A DNA stretch of 64,000 nt from DATMFV01 sp035555975 (GCA_035555975.1 DATMFV010000112.1:10974-74973), one strand, 5' to 3'. Shown: positions 1 through 9,386, counted from the first letter of the stretch. Made by a program: numbers and translations. The notes: generated by a model from the sequence alone, not told the origin.

Positions 1-1
1 T

Positions 2-1972
2 TTGACGGAGCTGGAGGTGGCGCGCATCCAGAAAAAGGCGACCCAGAGCGAAGCCCACACGCAGGCGCACCTGCTGGAACTGGCCCGCAAGAACCTCGCC
101 ATACTGGAGAAGATGGCCGGTTACGAAACGCAGCGGACCACGCTGGTCCCCGGCGAGCCATGCCCGCTCTGCGGCGCGAAGGAACACCCGCTCGCCGCAC
201 CGGACCTGCCGGTTTCCCTCCAGATCGAGGAGGCCCGCCGCCACCTCGCCGCCGCCATTTCCGGCAACAACGCCACCGCCAAGGAGGCCGAACTGGCGAC
301 CGCCCATCTCGCCCGTACCGAAGAGGCGCTGCGCCTCCTGCAAAAACGGCGCGGCGAACTCCGGCGCGAACAGATGGCGGAGCACGAACTTTTTGAGCAG
401 CTCGCCCGTTCGCTGCGGATTTACACGCTGGAATCGCTGACCGTCGCGCTCGACAAGAACCGGCGCGCCCGGGAGACCAACGAAGCGTTGACCCGCTCCA
501 TCCGCGAGGCGGAAACCGCGATCAACCAGGCCGAGGTCGCCGCCGTCGAGGCGACCGCCGGGGTCAAGCGGCTGGGGGACGCCATCGGCACCGCCCGGGA
601 GGGGCTCGGGCAGTTGGAAACGCGCCGGGCCGCCGAGGAGGAACGGACCGCCGCCTTGGAGACGCAACTCGCGCAGGAAGCGGCGGCGATCACCGAAACG
701 CTCGCCCCGTTTTCCCTTTCGCTTCCGGCTCCCGGCGACGAACCGGCGACGCTGGAGACCGCGCAGGCCCGGCACCGGGGTTACCGCGAACGGCTCGCCC
801 GGCAAAACGAACTGACCCGCGAACTGGCGCAGCTTCGCCAGCAGGCGGAGAACGGCCGCAACGAACAGGAGACGCTCCGGCAGCAGGCGGAGGAGATGCG
901 CCGTGAAGTTCCCGAAGCGGCGTTGGCGCCCGGGCCGGAAACCGGTGCCGCGCTCCCCGCGCCCCCGTGGCAGAACCTTGATGAAGCGGTCGTTTCGCTC
1001 GAAGCGGTTCGGCACGATCTCGCCGCCACCATCGCGCGCGAGGAGGAGCGCCGCGCCACCGTGCAGGCGACCCTTGCCGCGCTTGCCGAGGCCCGCAGCG
1101 AGGCTGATCGCGCGCTCGGCGGCTCCCCGTTTGCTACGCCGGAGGCGCTCCGGGAGACGCGGCTGCGGCCCGATGAAGTCGCCACGCTCGAAGCCTTGCG
1201 GGAACGGCTCGCCAACCGCTCCCGGGAGATCGCCACCCAGCTTGCCGCCGTGGAAGAGGAACTGGAACGGCTGCGCACCACCGGCGTTCTCCCCGAAGGG
1301 ACGGCGCTCGCGACGCTGGAGGGCGAGCTGAAGGCGCTCGGCGAGCGGTTGACGGAAACGATCCGCGAGCGGACCACGCTGGAGAATGCGCTCCGGCAGG
1401 ATGAAGCCAACCGCCGTTCGCGCGAAGCGGCGCTCAAGGAGCACGAACGCCGGCAGGCGGAACTCGGCGTCTGGCTGCGGCTGCGGGATTTGATCGGTTC
1501 CTCCACCGGCGTGAAATTCACCCGTTTCGCTCAGGGGCTTTCGCTCGATCTCCTGCTGCGGCACGCCAACCGCCACCTGCGCCGGTTGAACGATCGTTAC
1601 CGGGTGCAGCGAATGGCGGGAGGGGGGGTAAGCCTCGAGATCGTCGACCAGCACCAGGCCGATACCACCCGGCCGATGGCGAGCCTTTCCGGAGGGGAAA
1701 CCTTTCTCGTCAGTCTCGCGCTGGCGCTCGGGCTTTCGGACCTCGCCGGGCGCAATGTCCGGATCGACTCCCTCTTCATCGACGAAGGGTTCGGCTCGCT
1801 CGACGCCGACACCCTCGACACCGCCATCGCCGCGCTCGACACCCTGCGGCTGGCAAACAAGACCGTCGGCGTCATTTCGCATGTGGAACTGCTCAAGGAG
1901 CGGATTCCGGTCCAGATCCGCGTGGAAAAGCTCCCGGGAGGCCAAAGCCGCCTGCTTTTGCCGACGGAGTAG
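2..1972 (+). CDS. sbcC: Exonuclease subunit SbcC, 5'-truncated by window edge
   Basis: C-terminal 656 residues of the SMC-like ATPase subunit of the SbcCD nuclease, which trims DNA ends and hairpins together with SbcD (Mre11-like). The visible part starts in the coiled coil just before the zinc hook, CPLC at residues 54-57 of the visible frame. A second coiled coil rich in Glu, Arg, Ala and Leu follows. The C-terminal ATPase lobe has the ABC signature SLSGGETF near residue 561 and the Walker B/D-loop FIDEGFGSLD near 592. The true start lies upstream of the window, where sbcD would be expected. The gene converges on the next gene with a 20-nt gap. Identity is secure from the hook plus ATPase motifs; the N-terminal Walker A half cannot be seen. 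Confidence 0.95.
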   Translation: MTELEVARIQKKATQSEAHTQAHLLELARKNLAILEKMAGYETQRTTLVPGEPCPLCGAKEHPLAAPDLPVSLQIEEARRHLAAAISGNNATAKEAELATAHLARTEEALRLLQKRRGELRREQMAEHELFEQLARSLRIYTLESLTVALDKNRRARETNEALTRSIREAETAINQAEVAAVEATAGVKRLGDAIGTAREGLGQLETRRAAEEERTAALETQLAQEAAAITETLAPFSLSLPAPGDEPATLETAQARHRGYRERLARQNELTRELAQLRQQAENGRNEQETLRQQAEEMRREVPEAALAPGPETGAALPAPPWQNLDEAVVSLEAVRHDLAATIAREEERRATVQATLAALAEARSEADRALGGSPFATPEALRETRLRPDEVATLEALRERLANRSREIATQLAAVEEELERLRTTGVLPEGTALATLEGELKALGERLTETIRERTTLENALRQDEANRRSREAALKEHERRQAELGVWLRLRDLIGSSTGVKFTRFAQGLSLDLLLRHANRHLRRLNDRYRVQRMAGGGVSLEIVDQHQADTTRPMASLSGGETFLVSLALALGLSDLAGRNVRIDSLFIDEGFGSLDADTLDTAIAALDTLRLANKTVGVISHVELLKERIPVQIRVEKLPGGQSRLLLPTE

Positions 1973-1992
1973 AGCCCATACAGGCCATCGAC

Positions 1993-3246
1993 TCATCTTT
2001 TTAGGAACGCCTCGAACTGAGCGGCGATCTGTCGCACGTCGCCCCTCAGGAAGGGGTGTTCCATCGGGGTCGAAGGGAGGCCCTCGGGCTTGAAGACTTC
2101 TGCAAGCTGCGTGGCAGCGGGTGTCCGGCCGGAGAGATCGGCGGCGATTTGATCCGCCGTCTTTGCATCGGCAGGCCAGCTCTGGAAGCAATCCCCAAGG
2201 GGCGGCGCGTCGTCGGCTTCCACGATCTTTGCCTCTTCAAAAGGAACCTTGAACGCATGACAGAGGAATTCGCACAAGGCGGAACGCCGTGTGCGATCCC
2301 AGGAATGCGCTCCTTCAAAGAGACGCGCCTGGAACCGGTCGGCCGCGCCGCGCTGCCGGTAGGCGGTAGCGACCTTCCGCGCCGTCTGAAAAAAGAGATC
2401 GGCGGGAAAGAGCGGGTCGCCCGCGCCTTGAAACAGAAAGAGCGGCCTGGGGGCGATGCAGCCATAGAGCTGCCACATCTCCAGTTCGCCGACGATGTGT
2501 GGCAAAAGATTGCAATGGCAATGTTTCTTCTCCTTGCGCGCGACAAACTCGAAAGTGGAAGGGTAGCCCGACGATGAAACGATCGCCAGTTCATCGCGCC
2601 GCAGCGCCCCCAGAAAAAGGGTCAGAAGCCCGCCGCCGGAGTTGCCGATCGCGGCGATCCGCGCGGCATCAAAGCGCTCCTGCCCGCGCAGCCATTGGAG
2701 CCAGCCGATCGTCTCCATCACGATCAACCCCTGAAGCGAAAGCCCGCATTCAAACACCCCCACCGGCGAGGCGTGCCCCATCGCAGCCCGCTCCCCCTGG
2801 CCGATGTTGTCGGCAACGAGCACCGCGATCCCGTGCCGGGCGAGATGCTCCGCCATCCGCCGGTACGAAGCCGCCTGTTTGCCTCCCTTGCCATGCCCGC
2901 ACGCCAGAAGGGCGACCGGGAGCGGTCCTTCCGCGTCGGACCGGTCCGGAAGGTAAAGATGAGCCGCCCCATGGCAACCGGCCCACGAAACCGACCGGAG
3001 CCGTTCCACGGAAAACCCGCGTTGCACCGAAACCGCCGTCACCTCCGTCGTAATCGACGGAATCCACTCCTCGCGGATGCCGAGACACCGCCTGGCGATC
3101 GAAAGGATCTCCTCCCGCTCCGGGGCCATCCACGGTCGACGGACCGGCATCGCCGCCACCGCCAGCGAAAAGCGCCGTTCGTACGACGCCAGGAACTCGT
3201 GCAGGGGATCGTTGCAGGAATTGTCATCGCGACCGGGTGAAACCAT
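1993..3246 (-). CDS. Alpha/beta hydrolase, acetyl-esterase-like
   Basis: A 417-residue alpha/beta hydrolase. The nucleophile elbow GNSGGG gives Ser203, the acid is probably Asp277 in GAGDPLFP, and the His is His314 in EGAHSW, all in the expected order. A central Gly-His-Gly-Lys stretch (117-120) fits an oxyanion region. The layout resembles the acetyl xylan esterase/abhydrolase-7 families, often linked to deacetylation of carbohydrates; the substrate cannot be told. There is no obvious signal peptide, so it is probably cytoplasmic. The ATG at 3246 was kept; a 14-bp perfect palindrome lies two bases upstream of it. The gene stands alone on the minus strand, between sbcC and a divergent glycosyltransferase gene. 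Confidence 0.8.
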   Translation of the reverse strand: MVSPGRDDNSCNDPLHEFLASYERRFSLAVAAMPVRRPWMAPEREEILSIARRCLGIREEWIPSITTEVTAVSVQRGFSVERLRSVSWAGCHGAAHLYLPDRSDAEGPLPVALLACGHGKGGKQAASYRRMAEHLARHGIAVLVADNIGQGERAAMGHASPVGVFECGLSLQGLIVMETIGWLQWLRGQERFDAARIAAIGNSGGGLLTLFLGALRRDELAIVSSSGYPSTFEFVARKEKKHCHCNLLPHIVGELEMWQLYGCIAPRPLFLFQGAGDPLFPADLFFQTARKVATAYRQRGAADRFQARLFEGAHSWDRTRRSALCEFLCHAFKVPFEEAKIVEADDAPPLGDCFQSWPADAKTADQIAADLSGRTPAATQLAEVFKPEGLPSTPMEHPFLRGDVRQIAAQFEAFLKR

Positions 3247-3248
3247 AG

Positions 3249-3262
3249 CTTTAAGCTTAAAG
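3249..3262. promoter_or_regulatory. Perfect 14-bp palindrome upstream of the esterase start
   Basis: CTTTAAGCTTAAAG is its own reverse complement and lies 2 nt upstream of the esterase ATG (minus strand), in an AT-rich patch of the 168-bp divergent intergenic region. Its position suits a repressor operator overlapping the translation start; no regulator gene is adjacent. Chance occurrence is possible. Confidence 0.35.
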
Positions 3263-3414
3263 ATTGCAGGGCGCGTTTGCCGTTGTCAACCGCGCTCGTT
3301 TTCACGCGGAAAGCTTGCGGCTCCCATGGTTCCCAAAAGGCCCTATAAAAAAAGAATGGACGCTCTTTCTCAAAAGGAGATACTTGAGCTGCACTTTTGT
3401 AATCACCTTTCTTC

Positions 3415-4587
3415 ATGGCACCTGTTTCTTCTCCCCTGGAATTGTCGGTAGTCATTCCGTGTCTGAATGAATCGGAAACCATTGGCACCTGTGTGACCAA
3501 GGCAATCACCGCCATGCGCCAGCACGGTATTTGCGGCGAAGTGATTGTATCAGATAACGGCAGCCGCGACGGTTCCCAGGCGATCGCCGAAAAGGCGGGG
3601 GCGCGAATCGTCGAAGCCGAGGCCAGGGGTTATGGTAACGCCTTGCGGGCGGGGATCGCCAGTGCTCGCGGAAAGTGGGTCATCATGGGGGATGCCGACG
3701 ACAGCTATGACTTTAGCATCCTTCAGCAGTTTGTTGAGAAACTTCGCGAAGGTTATGATCTTGTGCAAGGGTGTCGGCTGCCTTCCGGCGGCGGGACGGT
3801 GATGCCGGGAGCCATGCCGTTTTTGCACCGCTGGCTTGGCAACCCGGCTTTGTCCTGGCTGGTCCGCAAGATGTTTCACGCGCCGATTCATGACATTTAT
3901 TGCGGTTATCGTGGCTTTGACAGGGAGTTTTATGAAAAGCTGGGGCTTGGATGCAGCGGCATGGAATTCGCCACGGAGATGATTATTCAGGCCACCTTTC
4001 ATAAGGGGCGTATTGCGAATATCCCGATCACCCTTCATCCCGATGGACGCATCACGGGCCGCCCTCACCTGCGCACTTTCAGGGATGGGTGGCGAACGCT
4101 CCGTTTTTTCCTGATCTACAGCCCGCGCTGGCTATTTCTCTACCCGAGCATCGCCCTGATCGGCGTCGGCTTTCTTGGCTACCTGCTCGCCCTGCCGAGC
4201 CTCACGATCGGAGGGATTACCTTTGAAGGACACACTCTTCTGGTCGCCACGCTCTGCATTTTGCTCGGCCACCAGTTGGCGTTTTTTTCCGTCATCACGA
4301 AGTCCTTCGCCATTCATGAAGGATTCCTGCCGATGGATCGCAAGACCCACGCCTTCAGAAAGTGGTTCGCTCTTGAGAAAGGCATTATCTCCGGTGGAGT
4401 GATGATGATGGCTGGAATGGTCCTGGTGGGGTGCGGTATCTGGCAATGGAGAGAGCATGATTTTGGAAACCTCGATTATGCAAAAACGATGAAGTTATTG
4501 ATCCCTGCCATCCTTTTGATCGCATTGGGATTCCAAACGTTTTTCTCAAGTTTTCTAGTCAATATCGTGGCGTTGAAGCGAAGCTGA
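3415..4587 (+). CDS. Family 2 glycosyltransferase with C-terminal membrane domain (DPM1/polyprenyl-phosphate type)
   Basis: A 390-residue protein. The N-terminal GT2 domain (about 11-230) begins SVVIPCLNESETI and has DNGSRDGS (47-54) and the metal-binding GDADDS (92-97). These are typical of dolichol/undecaprenyl-phosphate hexosyltransferases, which load a sugar from a nucleotide donor onto a lipid carrier. About four hydrophobic segments follow between roughly 240 and 385, anchoring it in the inner membrane. The ATG at 3415 places the GT2 fold close to the N-terminus, as usual. The next gene is a polytopic GT-C-like protein on the same strand, so the two probably form a pair: one makes the lipid-linked sugar, the other uses it. 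The sugar and acceptor are unknown. Confidence 0.88.
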   Translation: MAPVSSPLELSVVIPCLNESETIGTCVTKAITAMRQHGICGEVIVSDNGSRDGSQAIAEKAGARIVEAEARGYGNALRAGIASARGKWVIMGDADDSYDFSILQQFVEKLREGYDLVQGCRLPSGGGTVMPGAMPFLHRWLGNPALSWLVRKMFHAPIHDIYCGYRGFDREFYEKLGLGCSGMEFATEMIIQATFHKGRIANIPITLHPDGRITGRPHLRTFRDGWRTLRFFLIYSPRWLFLYPSIALIGVGFLGYLLALPSLTIGGITFEGHTLLVATLCILLGHQLAFFSVITKSFAIHEGFLPMDRKTHAFRKWFALEKGIISGGVMMMAGMVLVGCGIWQWREHDFGNLDYAKTMKLLIPAILLIALGFQTFFSSFLVNIVALKRS

Positions 4588-4729
4588 TCCGGTCAACGCA
4601 GCCGGTGAGCTTGATCTGGTCTGTTCCAGGAATGTGTTTCATCACCTGAAATGTTTTAAACCGAATGCCCTGCCGAAGGATAATACCGACGCCATTCAAA
4701 AACTTGTCAACGTAAGCCGCGCCATCTTC

Positions 4730-6382
4730 ATGAACGTCTTTTTCACTTCAAACAAACCGCCGCGCTTTCCTGAACGGTGGGTTGAACGGCTCCTCTGGTT
4801 TGTCCTGTTGGCGGGCATGGCGCTCAGTGCGTGGCAGACGATGAATTTGATCAACCCCGATAGCCTCGGCTACATGCGGGCTGCTTTTTATTATGCCATC
4901 GGGAGATGGGATCTGGCCGTTAACGGTTATTGGGGCCCCATGACCAGTTGGCTCATCGTTCCTTTTTACAAAGCGGGGCTTGATCTGGAATTTGCGGAGC
5001 AGGCCGTCGTCCTGTTGTCCGGTGCATTTTTTTATGCAACCAGCCGACGGCTGATGCGGCGACTGGGGCTCTCGAAAGGCGAGCTTCTGGCGGCCAGCAT
5101 GGTTCTTGTCCTTTATATCATTGGCCAGACCCATACGCGCTCCACGGATATGCTAGTGGCGGGCTGGCTTGCCCTGGCCGCCGGGTTGATGTTGGGGCCC
5201 ACCTACGGTCGGGATGTTCGTGTCGCCATGCTCTCGGGGATTTGTTGGGGATGTGCCTATCTGGCCAAATCCATTGCTTTGCCGGCCGGCCTGGCAGGTA
5301 TCCTCGTCTTTCATCTCCTGTTGCGGTATGCAGACGGGGCCCGAGGCGGCGTGACGATCCGCTGGAGATCCCTCGCGATGGTTTACCTTGCTTTCCTGGC
5401 GGTTTCCTCCGTCTGGATCGTTGTCCTGTCACAAAAGTACGATCGGGTTACCTTTTCGACTTCGGGCCGGATTGCCCATGCCATCAGTTATCCGGGAGTC
5501 GAAGAACACGAGTCGACCTATTACCGGTTTCACGATCCCGACCCGGGCCGGGTCACTCAATGGGAAGAACCGAGCGTGCTGCCTTATCATTACTGGAGCC
5601 CTTTCGACAGTGCGCGCGACATGCGCATTCAACTGGGCATCATTAACGTCAATACGCGTATCATGCTCTACAGGCTCTCCGAGATAGATCTTTTCGCGTT
5701 GTGCATCAGCTCACTGCTCGGCGTTTGGCTGGTTTCGAAACCATGGACCTCATTGCCCCTGCTCTATTATCGCTGGCAGTGGGGAGCGCTGATCTGTGTC
5801 ATTTACCTGTGGCCTTATCTTCTCACCTTTGCCGGACCGGAGAGGTATCTTGACCCCAGTATTCCTTATTTTATAGCCGGAACCTTCGGGCTGGCCGGAT
5901 GGCTGGTGAGGCAGATGCCACAACATTATTCGGAAAAAAACCGGCGCTGGGTGCTGGCGGCGGTCGTCCTCTCTTTCGTGTTTTCCCCCGCATTGAGGGT
6001 TGTTTTCGCAATACGCCCCGTTTCCAAGGAGCGAAAGGAGAACAGTCTCAGCCTGCACTTGAGAAAGGTCTTGAACGATCAAAAAGGTCCCGTGGCGGGA
6101 GGCGGGTCGCAAGGCATGAGTGTTGCCTTCTATCTCAACCAGTCATGGCATGGCGAAGAACGTTCTGCACCGGTGGAAAAGTTTCACGAGATGGCGACCC
6201 GGGTCCGATGGTTTCTGGTTCCCTTGAACCGGCGGGCTGAACTCGCGGCCGATCCCCTGTTGGTTGACCGGACGGATCTTCTGGAACCCAGAGCGACGTA
6301 CTGGGGATATGGCCTGCTGGAAAGCAAGGCGTGGTCGGGACCATCCACCGTCCTGAACCATGACCACGGATCGCGTCCCTGA
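4730..6382 (+). CDS. Polytopic membrane protein, GT-C glycosyltransferase-like (ArnT/GT39-83 type)
   Basis: About 550 residues with many hydrophobic segments. The N-terminal membrane span (WFVLLAGMALSA) is followed by a first external loop with NPDSLGY, where GT-C enzymes keep a catalytic Asp. The C-terminal third is more soluble. This is the shape of ArnT/PMT-type enzymes that move sugars from polyprenyl phosphate to an acceptor, and the preceding GT2 gene could supply that donor. The frame is open from a GTG at 4634, but the ATG at 4730 puts a normal short cytoplasmic tail before the first membrane span, so I chose it; the longer start is possible. Family assignment is by topology only. Confidence 0.7.
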   Translation: MNVFFTSNKPPRFPERWVERLLWFVLLAGMALSAWQTMNLINPDSLGYMRAAFYYAIGRWDLAVNGYWGPMTSWLIVPFYKAGLDLEFAEQAVVLLSGAFFYATSRRLMRRLGLSKGELLAASMVLVLYIIGQTHTRSTDMLVAGWLALAAGLMLGPTYGRDVRVAMLSGICWGCAYLAKSIALPAGLAGILVFHLLLRYADGARGGVTIRWRSLAMVYLAFLAVSSVWIVVLSQKYDRVTFSTSGRIAHAISYPGVEEHESTYYRFHDPDPGRVTQWEEPSVLPYHYWSPFDSARDMRIQLGIINVNTRIMLYRLSEIDLFALCISSLLGVWLVSKPWTSLPLLYYRWQWGALICVIYLWPYLLTFAGPERYLDPSIPYFIAGTFGLAGWLVRQMPQHYSEKNRRWVLAAVVLSFVFSPALRVVFAIRPVSKERKENSLSLHLRKVLNDQKGPVAGGGSQGMSVAFYLNQSWHGEERSAPVEKFHEMATRVRWFLVPLNRRAELAADPLLVDRTDLLEPRATYWGYGLLESKAWSGPSTVLNHDHGSRP

Positions 6383-6482
6383 TTTTCAGGGTGCCCTCAG
6401 GGCGCTCATTGCGGAGGGGGGCGATCTCGAGCCTGCGCGCACTCCCGTCGGCAGCACGCCCTTTCCGATCCTCCAGAAAAAA

Positions 6483-6556
6483 TCGGGCCGACTGGATTCG
6501 AACCAGCGACCTCTTGAACCCCATTCAAGCGCACTACCAAGCTGTGCTACGGCCCG
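6483..6556 (-). tRNA. tRNA-Pro (anticodon GGG)
   Basis: Read on the minus strand, the 74 nt fold as a full cloverleaf. The acceptor stem CGGGCCG pairs perfectly with CGGCCCG, followed by discriminator A. The anticodon stem CTTGA/TCAAG closes the loop ATGGGGT (anticodon GGG). The T-loop TTCGAAT is flanked by CTGG/CCAG. CCA is not encoded. It lies downstream of the pilB/gspE gene on the same strand and faces the convergent membrane-protein gene. Confidence 0.96.
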
Positions 6557-6607
6557 TAAAGAGTCTCGGAAAGAGGGCGAATGTTCGTCGTGAGACGGGA
6601 AAATGGC

Positions 6608-6626
6608 AAGCGCGAAGTGCGCTTTT
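6608..6626 (+). terminator. Terminator-like hairpin
   Basis: AAGCGC, a 5-nt loop and GCGCTT, then TTA, on the plus strand. With the hairpin at 6638 it could end plus-strand transcription arriving from the glycosyltransferase pair before it enters the convergent tRNA/ATPase region. The T-tract is short. Confidence 0.4.
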
Positions 6627-6637
6627 ACCCCACTTTT

Positions 6638-6658
6638 CGCCGAAGAAGCGGCGTTTTT
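6638..6658 (+). terminator. Intrinsic terminator-like hairpin
   Basis: CGCCG, loop AAGAAG, CGGCG, then five Ts on the plus strand. It lies between the plus-strand membrane-protein gene and the 3' end of the convergent pilB/gspE gene. It has the better T-tract of the two tandem hairpins here. Confidence 0.5.
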
Positions 6659-6674
6659 CGTTTCCCTGGGAGAA

Positions 6675-8381
6675 TCAATGATCCTCCGCCGTCACCCGGA
6701 AGACTTCCTCCAGGGTGGTGACTCCTTCGCGCGCCTTGTCGAGCCCGACCATCCGGAGCGTTTTCATCCCCTCCTGGATCGCCTGGTTCTTGATGACCGA
6801 GGCGGTGGCGCGTTTGATGATCAGCTTGCGGACCGATTCGGTCACCGGCAGGACTTCCAGCAGGGCGGCCCGACCGGCATAGCCGCGCTGTTTGCACCGC
6901 TCGCACCCGGCGCCGCGGTAGAAGGTTTCGCCGACCAGTTCGTCAAACCCGAGCTTGAGGAAAATGTCGTCCTCGGGGATGAACTCCTCCTTGCAGTTGG
7001 AGCAGATGCGGCGCACCAGACGCTGGGCGCACGTCAACAGCAGCGAGGAGGCGATCAGGAACGGTTCGATCCCCATGTCGTCGAGACGGCTGATCGCCCC
7101 GGCGGCGTCGTTGGTGTGGAGCGTGCTCAAGACCTGGTGCCCGGTCAGCGCGGCCTTGACGGCGATGTCGGCGGTCTCCTGGTCGCGGATTTCCCCGATC
7201 ATCACGATGTCGGGGTCCTGCCGCAGGATGGAGCGCAGCGCCGCCGCGAAGGTGAGACCGACTTCCGCGCGGACGGCAACCTGGTTGACCCCCATCAACT
7301 GGTATTCCACCGGGTCTTCGACGGTGACGATGTTGTACTCCGGGCTGTTGAGTTCCTGCAAGGCGGAGTAGAGCGTGGTCGTCTTCCCGGACCCGGTCGG
7401 CCCGGTGAGCAGGATCATCCCGTGCGGCGCGTCGATGGCGTTCTTGAACACCTTGAAGGTCGCCTCGTCGAGCCCGAGCTGGTCGATGGAACCGCTCAGG
7501 CTGCTCTTGTCGAGAATACGGATGACGATCTTTTCGCCATGCACGGTCGGGAGGATCGAGATACGGAGGTCGATCTCCTTGCCTGAAACCTGGATGCGGA
7601 AACGCCCGTCCTGTGGCAGCCGCCGTTCCGCGATGTCGAGCCCGGCGAGGATCTTCACGCGCGAGACCATCGGCAACTGCAACGCCTTGGGGGGGGAACT
7701 CGCCTCGATCAGGTTGCCGTCGACGCGGTAACGGAGCTTGATCCCCTTTTCAAACGGTTCGATGTGGATGTCGGACGCCTTTTCCTTGAGCGCCTGGACG
7801 AGGATCATGTTGACAATGCGGACGACCGGCCCGTCTTCGGGCGAGGCGTTTTCGTCGAGGTCAAGGTGGTGCTGCGTCTCCGGGGCGGAGAGCATTTCCC
7901 CGGCTTCCTCCGCCGCGCTTTTCATCACCTCGTCCATGGCGAGCCCGCCGGTGTTGACCCCGGAGAGCGCCTCCTGGATCGCCTTTTCAGTGGCGATCAT
8001 CGGGATGATCTCCAGCCGGGTGAGCTGCCGGATGTCGTCGATGGCGAGGACGTTCATTGGGTCGGCCATCGCGACGAAAAGCTTCGAGCCGAGCTTGCAG
8101 ATCGGCATCAGCTTGTACTGGCGCGCCATCTCCTTGGGCACCAGCGCCCCCACCTTGTCGGGGATGCGCACCTTGGAGAGATTGATCGGCGGGACATCAA
8201 GGCAACGGCCCATCGAGATCATCATGTCGCCGTCGGTCACGTAGCCGCTGTCGGTCAGGAGCTTGACGAGGCGGCCCCCCTGCTGCTTCTGGATCGCGCG
8301 GATTTCCTCAAACTGGGTCGGCAGGAGGATGCCGTCCTCCATGAGCACGTCGGCAATGCGTTGTCCAAAAGTTCTGGCCAT
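6675..8381 (-). CDS. pilB: Type IV pilus / type II secretion assembly ATPase (PilB/GspE)
   Basis: A 568-residue hexameric ATPase that drives pilin or pseudopilin polymerisation from the cytoplasm. Domains in order: an N-terminal MshEN-type domain (about 1-150), the N2 region, then the ATPase. Walker A is GPTGSGKT near 327-334, the Asp/His box region follows, and Walker B is IGEIRDQETAD with downstream TLHTND. A four-Cys zinc motif near 450-495 (CAQRL..ICSNC..GCERC) is typical of PilB/GspE and absent from the retraction ATPase PilT. Length is normal. It lies 18 nt after a gene with another MshEN-like domain. The other pilus genes of this window (PilM, secretin) are 8 kb away; no PilC/GspF or PilT gene is present here. 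Confidence 0.95.
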   Translation of the reverse strand: MARTFGQRIADVLMEDGILLPTQFEEIRAIQKQQGGRLVKLLTDSGYVTDGDMMISMGRCLDVPPINLSKVRIPDKVGALVPKEMARQYKLMPICKLGSKLFVAMADPMNVLAIDDIRQLTRLEIIPMIATEKAIQEALSGVNTGGLAMDEVMKSAAEEAGEMLSAPETQHHLDLDENASPEDGPVVRIVNMILVQALKEKASDIHIEPFEKGIKLRYRVDGNLIEASSPPKALQLPMVSRVKILAGLDIAERRLPQDGRFRIQVSGKEIDLRISILPTVHGEKIVIRILDKSSLSGSIDQLGLDEATFKVFKNAIDAPHGMILLTGPTGSGKTTTLYSALQELNSPEYNIVTVEDPVEYQLMGVNQVAVRAEVGLTFAAALRSILRQDPDIVMIGEIRDQETADIAVKAALTGHQVLSTLHTNDAAGAISRLDDMGIEPFLIASSLLLTCAQRLVRRICSNCKEEFIPEDDIFLKLGFDELVGETFYRGAGCERCKQRGYAGRAALLEVLPVTESVRKLIIKRATASVIKNQAIQEGMKTLRMVGLDKAREGVTTLEEVFRVTAEDH

Positions 8382-8399
8382 AAAGGAAAAAGAGGGAAA

Positions 8400-9386
8400 T
8401 TAACCGAGACGGTAGACTTCGCGTAAGGTTTTGCGGATGACGTGCGGCAGGGCGAGGTGCCACTGGATGTGGTAGTCAACCGATTGCATCACGGCGTTTT
8501 TGGCCCCGACATCAAACGGGTTGTCGACGGCGACCATCATCGTCCGGCTCACCACATCGAACGGGAGCACCAGCCGCCCGAGGGTGAGCGATTCGGGCAG
8601 CATTTTTACGATCTCGCGGTCGACATCGTAGTTTTCCAGCGGGGCATAGGCGTACTTGGTCCGGTCGATGATCCCGGAGATGATCGTCTCGATATCGGCC
8701 CCGGCGCGGCCGATTTCGTTCAAGAGCGAGGCGGCCACGGCGCGCCCTTCGAGCACGTCGGGGTGGGCATTGTGCTGGCGGACCGTTTCCATGGCGTGGT
8801 TGATGATCTCGTGGCTCACCAGCCGGTGCTGGATCAGGAACTTCGCCATCGGCTCGTTCCCGTCGTTCTCGGGTTCGCCGCCCCGTTCATACTGCTGCGG
8901 CACGGTGGTCGCCGCCGTGGCGATGAGTCGCGAATCTTCGCCGTTGTTTCCGGGGGGGGCGGCAGGGATGGCGGCGGGAGCCGATGCCGAGGCGAGCTTG
9001 GCCGCCTCGGTCTCGAAGTCGAGGGCGATTTCCGCCGCCTTTCCGCTTTTCTTGGAGTGGAGCTTTTCGACCAGCCCGGTCAGGATCTCGCGGACCTCCT
9101 CGAGTTCCGGCTCCTTTTCGAGGATGCCTTCGTACTCCATCAGCGCCGACGAATATTGCCCCAGGCGCATGTAGGCGTCGGCGAGCTGCCGGGAGACGCG
9201 GAGCGCCTCGGCCTGGTTGCCGTTTTTCCAGTGCGCTTCCTTGAGGATCTCCAGCGACTGGTAGTCGTCCGGGTTGGAGACGGCGATCGCCTCGAACATC
9301 TGGATGGTCTGTTCGATCTGCTCGCGTTCCTCCGGGGTGAGGTGATCGGCCAGCGAAATGGAAATGGGGGTGGTGACGGGGTCCAT
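8400..9386 (-). CDS. MshEN/GspE-N domain protein with helical (TPR-like) N-terminal region
   Basis: A 328-residue protein in two parts. Residues 15-110 are helical with a TPR-like rhythm (NPDDYQSLEILKEAHWKNG, then LADAYMRLGQYSSALMEYE). After an Ala/Pro-rich linker, residues about 175-328 look like the N-terminal domain of PilB/GspE (LVSHEIINHAMET..LLNEIG..YAPLENYDVDREIVKMLPES). There is no Walker motif, so it is not an ATPase. It starts at ATG 9386 and runs 18 nt into the pilB gene, so the two are almost certainly co-transcribed. MshEN domains can bind cyclic-di-GMP; whether this one keeps that ability is not known. A regulator or adaptor for PilB is a reasonable inference. Confidence 0.7.
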   Translation of the reverse strand: MDPVTTPISISLADHLTPEEREQIEQTIQMFEAIAVSNPDDYQSLEILKEAHWKNGNQAEALRVSRQLADAYMRLGQYSSALMEYEGILEKEPELEEVREILTGLVEKLHSKKSGKAAEIALDFETEAAKLASASAPAAIPAAPPGNNGEDSRLIATAATTVPQQYERGGEPENDGNEPMAKFLIQHRLVSHEIINHAMETVRQHNAHPDVLEGRAVAASLLNEIGRAGADIETIISGIIDRTKYAYAPLENYDVDREIVKMLPESLTLGRLVLPFDVVSRTMMVAVDNPFDVGAKNAVMQSVDYHIQWHLALPHVIRKTLREVYRLG

